Assembly (NCBI RefSeq): GCF_037042905.1
Contig: NC_087257.1
Coordinates: 23,708,501 to 23,772,500 of the forward strand
Direction of reading: 5' to 3'
Source: Lytechinus pictus
Lineage: Eukaryota; Echinodermata; Echinoidea; Temnopleuroida; Toxopneustidae
DNA length: 64,000 bases
The position numbers and the translations under genes were made by a program. The notes under the pieces were generated by a model. The model did no database searches and had not been told where the DNA came from. It saw only the letters and a program-made list of their open reading frames with translations. Shown here piece by piece: positions 55,407-64,000 of this stretch. Numbering within the stretch: the first letter of the stretch is position 1; each line of letters starts with the position of its first letter.

Positions 55407-57060
55407 TTAAATCTTTGTGAAACATCTCTCCAGGTCACTATTTTCTTTAGAAACAGTCAAATTCACAAATATAGAGAAAAGGCTTTATTTAGTCGGGATT
55501 CTATAACCAATGTGTGTACGGTGTTGTGATCACAACAGTAGAAAAGTTTGAATTCATGCCGGTGAAAAGCACAATAAAACCCATATTTGAGGCTTAAAAA
55601 TTTGAGACTTTCAGACACCAAAATACTAGGCAGTGTGAAAATGCATGAAATTTGCGGTGTTTTATACTACTTGTCCATATACACCACAGACCACAGCTAT
55701 CCCTTATTACACCAACCCATGGATACACCCTCATATACCAAACCATTTTCCATTCTAATCTTGGAAGCATTCTACACAACCGACATTCTCTGTAGATTCA
55801 AATGTCAATGCTGGTTAGGATTTTACGTAGTACACACAGACCCTCGAATAAGGAGATGAAGCAATGGAATCAGAACTATCGCTGGGGAAATCAATTCTCA
55901 CCGAGACGGATCAATTTCATCCTCCTTTCCACTTCCTCGAATCCTTTCTCCATCTCTGATATTCAATTTTGTGTTTGTTAATTCCCCCTTTTCATCCTTG
56001 CATATCAAAGTCTTGTGTGTATTTTTATTGACTCAGAGATTTTTCTAAGAACAGTAGAATGCTCAGTATAATGAGCAGATAAATAATTGACTCTTTTGAT
56101 GCAGCAATGACATCAAACAAAATGACAGTAACAATAAATCTCTATTGCCTCCATGAACAGTAAAAGTACACATCAATTACATGAATTATAAACGATGAGC
56201 AAATGAGTGCAGTGATTAGATACTACTGCAAAGTGATTGATTTTGTTTTTCTATCTTTCAATTTTATTGCAGGTAATGAAGGAACTAGTGGATGAATGAA
56301 ATGGAACTCTCATGCCAGAGCCATCAACTTTGATAAATTGCAATTGGGAAGCTCTATAACACCGCACATGAACAAATTTGGTTCTCATGAATCAGTATGG
56401 TCTTAAACATCGGGGGAAATTATTGGGTCTATTCCAACAAATCCCCCTCCATACACTGAAATATATCATCATCTAAGTTTTTTCAGTAAGCTCTCGCAGG
56501 CAAATTTCATATACAAGGAAAGCTCTATTATACCACAAATGAATAAAGTAGGTTGAAGATGAACCAACATGGTTTTAATACAAGAACAAAATTCATCAAG
56601 ACTGATTAAAATATATATTCTTATACCCCCCCATCGTATGAAAAAAATCTTGTAAAAAAACACAGAAGAACATCACGATCTAAGATATATTTAGCAAGCT
56701 CTATCAGTCCTAGCCAGCAAATTTTGTATGCATGGCATGCTTTAGTGCATAAAACATGGACTTCTTGATGGTGCATCTCTGCAACCTTCATATTTCAATA
56801 TCAGTGGGATATCCAGGATTTTGAAATAGAGGGGACACAAAGAGTATATCTGAAAAAAGAGGGAGCGTGGAAGATGATTGGTTCATGTCAATTAGCTTAA
56901 GGTGACACTTGTCATGATATTGTGCATGGATGATATTTTTAATTTTTGTACAATTGTCCTGAAGGTAAGAATAATCTTTGGAATACCGTAACACGTACTT
57001 TACACAGTCTGTGTTCATGTGTCTTTATTCAATGGATTGTTGGCATTATCCATCATATGA

Positions 57061-57317
57061 CACTGCAAAAACACTGGTGTTAATTTAACACCAGCCTGGT
57101 ATCTACATGTATCTAGGAAAACACCAAAGAAGTATTGAAACAACACCAGTTATAAAGAATCAAACCAATATTGGTTTAAAACTGATCAGTGTTGTTTAAA
57201 TGCCTATCTGGTATTAGAGTTAATCTAAAGTGGTGTTATTTCAACAACTCTCTGGTGTTTTCCCATATAGATACCAAGCTGGTGTTAAATTAAATTAACA
57301 CCAGTATTTTTGCAGTG
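57061..57317. mobile_element. MITE with CACTGCAAAAA ends
   Basis: CACTGCAAAAACACTGGTGT and TTAATTTAACACCAG on the left are inverse to CTGGTGTTAAATTAAATT and ACCAGTATTTTTGCAGTG on the right; inner GGTATCTA arms also pair. Confidence 0.85.
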
Positions 57318-57764
57318 AACTTGGTGGCAGCGGTGGGACGTGGTACGTGTCCCGTGCGCCCCCTTCTTGATCCACCTCTGAATGTCATAAATGGATAAGC
57401 TAACACGGTGTTGTGGATAAGCCAGATGGGTTACCACGCACTCTCCTCCACCATGTGTTGGATAATGGATGTTGGAAGGGAGGGTCGGATAGCATCCTTG
57501 GATGGCATCTTTGGATGATGATGAATAATTCCCTACATGCTGATACTCATCTTATATGACCCGAGGGTATCTAATCCGAGATGGCTGCATCTCCATGGCG
57601 AAACAGTGGAGAACGTATACAGACTTAGCTCTATACAGCGGTGATTTCAGGGTATTATGGAAGGGTTAAAAAGGCTTCAACCTCTTTTTCAAGGATAAGC
57701 AGAAAATGCAGACAATCCACGCAAATGTAATTCAGATCTGTGAAGTGATTACACATCATCATCA

Positions 57765-57965
57765 CACACTATGCACATATAAGTACATTATCATCATTTT
57801 AACTATCATTTTTAACATCATTATCATTATAATTACTACTAGCAATAGAAAATTCATTATAATAATTGTTTTTGTTATCAATAATGTTTATATCATTATA
57901 ATTTTCATCATTTTCACTTTTATTATCATCATTATAATTATCATTATTATCAAATCAAAAGAAAT
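57765..57965. repeat. (ATC/ATT)n microsatellite
   Basis: Irregular ATC/ATT run giving a false Ile-rich ORF. Confidence 0.8.
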
Positions 57966-58083
57966 TTAAGAAAATCATCCACCACAAAGGTTATATGGCC
58001 TTTCATAGTTTAAAATATCTACTTTGTTTCTTCTAATAAGAAGAAATCATGGGAAAAAATTATACTTCAAAAATGGGAGAGTA

Positions 58084-58388
58084 ATAATAATAATAATAAT
58101 AATTGGCATTATGTAGCGCTTTATCAATCTATAACTGCTCAAAGCGCTTCACAATTGTTATTACCCGGTCACTGGATTCATAGCATTTCAAGCAGCCTGT
58201 TATAGGCGCACACTTGATAAACCAACCACAATGACGGTTGTTTCCTACCGATACCCAATTAGCACCTGGGTGAGAGCGGCAAAGTGTGGATTGACGCCTT
58301 GCCAAAGGACGCTAGGTCATGGTGGGATTCGAACACATGACCCTCTGATTACAAGGCAAGAGTCAGAACCGCTACAACATGACGCTTC
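58084..58388 (-). mobile_element. tRNA-derived SINE with ATT tail
   Basis: On the - strand it has TGTAGCGGTTCTGACTC, a B box GTTCGAATCCCACC, a body with CACCCAGGTGCTAATTGGGT, TTGAGCAGTTATAG and GCGCTACATAATGCC, and a (TTA)n tail. Different family from 33,331. Confidence 0.8.
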
Positions 58389-59203
58389 CGAGAGTAAAGA
58401 TTGAAGAAGAGAAAAGGAGAAAAAATTAAATGAAAAGAAAGGACAAAAAAAGTAACGAGATGGCAGTAAAATAGGCAAACATGACTGGTCGCCATTATAC
58501 CCAACAAACTACAACTGGCAAAAACTTCCCAACAAATCCTTTCCACAATTCCTTCTCAAGGTGATCATACATTCATTATCACTCAGGGGGGCTTATTTCT
58601 GTATTATGATTGATCAAATTTTCTGAGACAACCCCATATTTACTTAATTCACTTGGTCAAAAAGATCGAACAGGTAATTTGATGCTTGGCTATTATTATT
58701 TCAATGTTGCTTTCATCGATAAGTGCATGCCCAGTACTGATTTCAACCATGAATGATTCCTTTCAAGATTTACTCACAAAATGCAGGGTTTTACAGGTTT
58801 AAAGTTTCATTACTTAATAAAATATACAAGAAGAAATGGACCGAAGATACATGTATATTTCCCTTGAACAAGCAGGGTGTAACTAATATCCTCTTTCTGT
58901 CAGGGATTGTACTATTTATTCACTTCGACACAAAAGAAAATAAAATATATATACCCCAGGGGTATCCTCTGTCTCAAAATAAATATAGGTGGGTGAATGT
59001 ACATGTGAATAAAAATGAACAGTGCAGAAAAACCAAAAATCCATCATGATCAAGCATGGGTAGAACCTTTGATGAATTTAGTGACCTTGAATTAGAAGGG
59101 TTCATCCATACAAATAAAAATGAAAATCCATATTTTATTGTTCAAAATAGACATCAGAAATGAAATACTCAGAAAATTTGTTCTGCCCAATTGATCGTGG
59201 GCC

Positions 59204-59345
59204 CAGCAGCCGCTGTGCAGCACCAGATCAACGAGGCTCTATCCCTTCAATTGTTGAATGTCTTTTGGTCTGACACAGCCGGGATTTGAACTCCAACCCT
59301 CCCAGTTGTGAGACGGATGCTCTACCAACTGAGCCAATGCACCTA
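59204..59345 (-). mobile_element. tRNA-like sequence, probably SINE-derived
   Basis: On the - strand, GGTGCATTGGCTCAGTTGGT, AGAGCATCCGTCTCAC and GAGTTCAAATCCCGGC give recognisable A and B boxes. The two ends do not form a convincing acceptor stem, so I do not call a functional tRNA gene. It might still be a diverged tRNA pseudogene. Confidence 0.6.
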
Positions 59346-59584
59346 TCTACAGATTACCATGTCTAGGATTATATTTAGTCAGATTAAATGCCCGATTGAT
59401 TGATTTTCAAGCAAGCTCTAAAATATTAATTTCATATTGCTGAATCATTCGCATGTACACGTGGATAAGCTGCACATATCTTGAATACAAAGCCCTTGAT
59501 TTATAACACATGTTCAATACAGTTTTCATTATGCAACTTCAAACTTTATTCACATAAGCCTAATGAGGACAATTCAACAAGGCT

Positions 59585-59880
59585 AGTACATTTAACAAAA
59601 CTTGCCTTCGATGATATATCTGCCACCAATAGCAATAACCATGGCAACAATTCAACAACCAATCAAAGTTCAGGTTACCCTGGTATTTGTTATTAATGGT
59701 AAACTTACCATAAATCGTTGATTTGTATGCCTTGGAGGGTGGAACTTTAAAGCCTTACAACCACTGTAACTTTGATATTAAGATGTTACCATGGTAACCT
59801 TGATTTTGAATGGCTGCGATGCCCTGTCACCATGGTACCGTGCAGTACCTAATTATGGCAAAGTCATAATAAAATCATAT
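59585..59880. mobile_element. Degenerate palindromic MITE related to 3,620
   Basis: Contains ACCATGGCAACAATTCAACA, GGTTACC, then GTTACCATGGTAACCTTG in inverted arrangement, like the interior of the 3,620 element. Confidence 0.45.
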
Positions 59881-60170
59881 AATTTAAATACCCTCTTGGC
59901 CCTCATCTTTGTCTGGTAGATTTTTTAAATCAAGGGGAATTTGATATTTATAACTTTGTATCTAGATCCCTTCTGTATGGTATGTTGAATAGGTCGGGAA
60001 CTAGTAAAAACTAAATACAATTTTATTAGAATGCTCACAAACTCAAAGGTTAAAATTGAAAAAGTGAAGAACTTTGTAAATGCTTAAAGATGTGTGGTCA
60101 ATGGGAGTATAACCATGCAAATTTATACATATTCTTATATTTTCATGCAGGCCTAAAACTTCAAACATAT

Positions 60171-60650
60171 TAGGTGGTTTCAGACCGCCTCGAAGTTCGC
60201 CAGTTCCAGGTATTCTCTGATTGGGAAATTTACCCCGATCAGAAAATACCAGGTATTTTGGCGGTCTGAAAGCAAACTACGCGTAATATCCCCGAAAGAA
60301 AATACCCGATAAATAGTAGGTACTTGGCGAAATTACGAGAACTTTCGCGGGGATTTTTCCAAGGTCGTGGGTATTTTGGCGGTCTGAAAGCAAATTACGG
60401 GAACTTTTAGCCCAGCGTGTCGTTTGGTGCGGCGCCGTGCATGGGTTGCTGCTGGGCTAGTGATTTTGAATTTCGCGCCTTGCTGCTTATCAGACCATAC
60501 TGCGCATGCTCGTAACTTCAGGAACTTATACCGAAGGGTATGTTTCAGGGCGGTGTGAATGCAGGAATAATTAATGGGTATTTTTCAGCCTAAAAAAGTT
60601 CTCGTAATTTAACGGGGATTCTTGTGATCGAGGCGGTTTGAAACCACCTA
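60171..60650. mobile_element. TIR element with TAGGTGGTTTCAGACCGCCT ends
   Basis: Left TAGGTGGTTTCAGACCGCCT and right AGGCGGTTTGAAACCACCTA are inverses. TTTTGGCGGTCTGAAAGCAAA occurs twice inside. GC-richer than its surroundings; no ORF of note. Confidence 0.8.
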
Positions 60651-61944
60651 TTGTCAACACATTGTTTCTCCCTGATTTTAACATAGACCTATATACTTCT
60701 GCAAATGTACACACTCTACAATTTAATCATAAAATCGTAATAATACCTTTTGTCCTTTACATTTGTACTACAGACACGAAATGTCCTGAATGCTTCAATA
60801 AAATCTATAAAATAATAATCAGTATAAACAATTATTAATGCTGTAATAAGCAATAGATTTTGAGGGTAAAAGGAGCATAGTGCCTCCAGAACTTTGTTGA
60901 GTAAAAAAAAAATGTTTGGACACAAGGACAAACCTGATAATTGTGATTGTCAAAACACACTGTAATTTTTTTTCCATGCAAAGACAAACTTGTATGGTCA
61001 ATTCATTCAACTATCTCTTCAATATAAACTACATTGTGTAAACCTCCCACTGTCGACTGCATTAAGCTTTTACCTTCCCTAAAACCACATACTCGTGAAA
61101 CCTTTGTAATTAGTTGCCATGGTAATCACGGCTTCATCAGAAACGCACTGTCGCTTTTCCAAATCACGAGACTGGCTTCCAATTCTATACAAGTCTCGGA
61201 GGACATGACTGGCTTATTCAGACTAGAAAGATTATAGCCTACCATGGATTTCCAAACAGGCAACTCCCTGATCAGAATGAAGGACGTACGCTGGGAATCG
61301 TCAGGGATGCAACTATGCATGATATTAAAAATAATAATCAATAATACTTGAAATGTATATAGTGCACAATAATCTCTCAAGACTCTCTACATGCTTTACA
61401 AATATCAAATCATTAAACTATATTACACAAATAAAACATTATATATACCAAAATGTTCATTACAAATTGGAACAAATTACATCAATAGAAATGACAAAAT
61501 TAATGAAAACAGAGCAGATAAATATTTCACTATTACATACTATATCCAACTGTAACATTATAACGTTTTGAAAATAAATGTATTTTGAGAACGTAGCCTA
61601 TTCAAATGTGGATAAGGACGATACAGGAAAAAACCTTGAAATAAAAAATATTGCATGGTAAAAGGAGTATACATATTTGTTGACATCTTGTACTTATTAT
61701 ATGCATGGTAAACAGAAAAAAATATTTTCTATACTTCATATCAAATGCTAACAATTTTCCATTTTCAGACCTTAAATTCAAATGGTGTTTGGGTCAGGCC
61801 ACTTTCGCACAAGGCAAATTTCTATTTAACAGCCAAGAAGGGAAAAAATAAAGTTGGCCCTTAAAAAAATCAAAGGCAAATGAGAGAGGCATTGTGGTCA
61901 ATCTAAATAGCCTACAGACCCTTGGACTACAATGGCCCTACAAT

Positions 61945-63180
61945 TTAAAGGGGAAGTTCATCATGACAAAAAATAGCAGAAAATAAAAAAAAATATTGGT
62001 GAAGGTTTGAGGAAAATCCATTAAAGACTAAGAAAGTTATTAAAATTTAAAGTTGTTTATTTGTGACGTCATATACGAGCAGCTGCCCCATACATTATGT
62101 CATATAAAATGGATGAATTGCAAATTTTTAATGGTTCGTAAAAACTCATTTAATTATTTCTTTCAGGAATAGGTGTGAAATGATTTGTCTATTAATATAA
62201 AGGAGCAGTTCCACGGTTACGGAGTGACATTCAGAAACAAGTTTTTAGCATTCAAACAAAGATATCACCCATATTTAAATAGTTATTTGCAAAGGAATGG
62301 TACCTGACAGTAGTTGCTGAAACCCACTTTTCAAAATAATAACATTTGTTCTTTTGATCCACTGAATTAGTGAGATATGAATATTCATAAACATGGTTAC
62401 GGAGTGACGTAAAATGGACATGCATATTTAAGGAGAAAACATATTGCTCAAAGTCTGTGAACTTTAAATGGCTATCACAATTTTGAGTTATTGATTAAAT
62501 TCTATGTTGTTCTAGCTTTAATATGCTGCATTACATTAAAAAATTTGTGTATTTTTTCATTGATTACAACTTTAAACGTAAACCCATACCCAGTCACGGA
62601 GTGACGGTTACGGAGTGACATCTGAAATATTCACACACAGGCAAAGCAAAATGAACTTATATTTTGAATTCTTCTTTTGATATGATGTAAAATGATGACA
62701 AAACAAGCAATAGTTTTCTGTTAAATTGAAATTAAGTAAAAAAAAATGTATGTAGTCCCATGCATGACATTTTTTGTATGATTTGGATTCTCCTATAAGG
62801 AGATGCGTAAGAAAAAAAATTGTGGCTAATCATGTTCCCCTTTTGTATTTATGAAATCCCATATGAGTTTTAATAGAAAAATTTTATCCAGATTTAAAAT
62901 AGAGCCAATATAAATTTTTTGAAAATGTCCACTTTTGCTTGGAATTGCCCAAAGAGGGTAAAATAAAAAAATGTATTCAATTTCTGAAAAAAATGACATT
63001 TCATTGATTTTTTGCCATACGATATGTAGGAAAGCTGCTTGCAAATGACGTCACAAATAAAAAAAAATTGAAAATCTATTTCTTTGATGGATTTTCCTCA
63101 AACCTTCACCAATATTCATTAATATTTTTTCTTTTATTATTTGACAATTACTTTTTTGTCAGGGTAAACTTCCCCTTTAA
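61945..63180. mobile_element. 1.24 kb TIR element with TTAAAGGGGAAGTT ends
   Basis: The ends TTAAAGGGGAAGTTCATCAT and (inverse) TTAAAGGGGAAGTTTACCCT pair, and the arms continue through ATATTGGTGAAGGTTTGAGG and TGACGTCA on both sides (about 150 bp). The interior (62,195-62,640) has repeats of GGTTACGGAGTGAC. No transposase. Confidence 0.85.
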
Positions 63181-63679
63181 GCGCTGTTTTTTAATCCCTT
63201 TACTTTTATCCTTCTCAAACAAGACATAAACCATCAGCCTGCAATGTGCTACATGATGGAGTTTATGGTAAAAAAGCCAGATTAAGTACTGATTAATCTA
63301 CAAATAACCACACATATTTTTGTTAGTCTGAACAGGGAAGTACCTGTAAGCAAAAATGACTACATTCAGATCTAGTTTAGATTGCATGATTGAATGCAAG
63401 CTCCAATGCATTCATTAGTGAATGCTTTCAAGCCCATCTGACCAAATCCCATTCAAATTGCACTCTTAAAGGGAATGTTCAATACATTGCTTCAAGGCAT
63501 CTTTGGGATAATGATATGTAATTTATCATCATTGTCAATTATTACTTTTCTCATCATAAATAAACATTTTGGATTTGGTTGGGGAAAGATAGTGTAGGCC
63601 TACTTCCATGACTATTACTAGAACTAATTCAATTCTACATTCTAATACAAAAACTAGTACTACAACTACCTGTACAACT

Positions 63680-63830
63680 ACTACTAATGATGATGATGAT
63701 GATCATGATAATGATGATCATCATCAACATCATCATAATCATCATTGTCACCATCATCATCACCATCATCATCAATCCATCATCATATCACCACCACCAC
63801 CACCACCACCATCATCACTTTCATTGTAAC
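63680..63830. repeat. (ATG/ATC/ACC)n microsatellite
   Basis: A GATGAT block switches to ATCATC and ACCACC within 150 bp. Confidence 0.9.
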
Positions 63831-64000
63831 TATATTCATTACAAGGATTCTAATAATATCCCATTCACATAAGGAACAAAATGAGTGACCCATACACCAA
63901 ACACTGTCTTTGCTATGGTCTTTGCATGCAAGCCATACGAGGGAACCATACATGTGCACTTTCTCCCTTGCAAGTCATACATTAGCTGGATAATGTAAGG

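Larger units (their letters stand above)
54906..64000. other. Region upstream of the transporter's first recognised exon
   Basis: Either first intron(s) or 5' flank of the transporter. No conserved exon was recognised. It holds the TIR elements, SINEs and microsatellites listed separately, plus a degenerate ~190-bp tandem repeat at 56,290-56,720 (AAGCTCTAT...CAAATTT motifs). Confidence 0.55.

Noticed and set aside
59204..59345. Functional tRNA gene
   Set aside because: A and B boxes are present but acceptor-stem pairing is poor and the sequence continues into SINE-like DNA. The same reasoning applies to 33,460-33,537 and 42,897-42,965.

Overview
The window is animal nuclear DNA, most likely from an echinoderm and probably a sea urchin. 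The evidence is AT-rich sequence, genes split into short exons by GT-AG introns, long (ATC/GAT)n microsatellites, tRNA-derived SINEs, and many small terminal-inverted-repeat (TIR) elements of types I associate with sea-urchin genomes. The two proteins are bilaterian and closer to vertebrate orthologues than to insect or yeast ones as far as I recall those sequences. No operons, bacterial signals, CRISPR arrays or autonomous transposon ORFs are visible. The species call is an inference.

There are two protein-coding genes, arranged tail to tail. (1) RIF1, + strand, positions 1 to about 22,670: the 5' end lies outside the window. Twenty coding exons join in a continuous frame of 2,475 codons, running from the end of the HEAT-repeat region, through a 4.3 kb disordered exon, to a C-terminal module with GILK and RVSF protein-phosphatase-1 docking motifs and the conserved DNA-binding/oligomerisation domain. 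(2) SLC38A11-like amino-acid transporter, - strand, 54,721 down to 27,476: eleven coding exons join in one frame of 474 codons plus stop. The first coding exon is missing and should lie at or beyond 55-64 kb.

Between the genes (about 22.7-27.4 kb) I see only 3' UTR or intergenic sequence with MITEs and microsatellites. The transporter introns are packed with repeats. The 12.9 kb intron at 28.6-41.5 kb holds about 13 copies of a ~180-bp satellite unit, a tRNA-derived SINE, a 1.57 kb foldback-like element with 16-bp tandem repeats in its ends and two smaller elements nested in it, and two copies of a CpG-rich MITE. The 5.8 kb intron at 48.8-54.5 kb contains broken extra copies of the transporter's first recognised exon. 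From 55 to 64 kb there are only repeats and a weak candidate for the missing first exon.

I found no new enzymatic or defence system. The observations most worth checking are the exon fossils, the nested TIR elements with 8-bp target-site duplications, the structured intronic satellite, and the motif architecture of the RIF1 disordered region.
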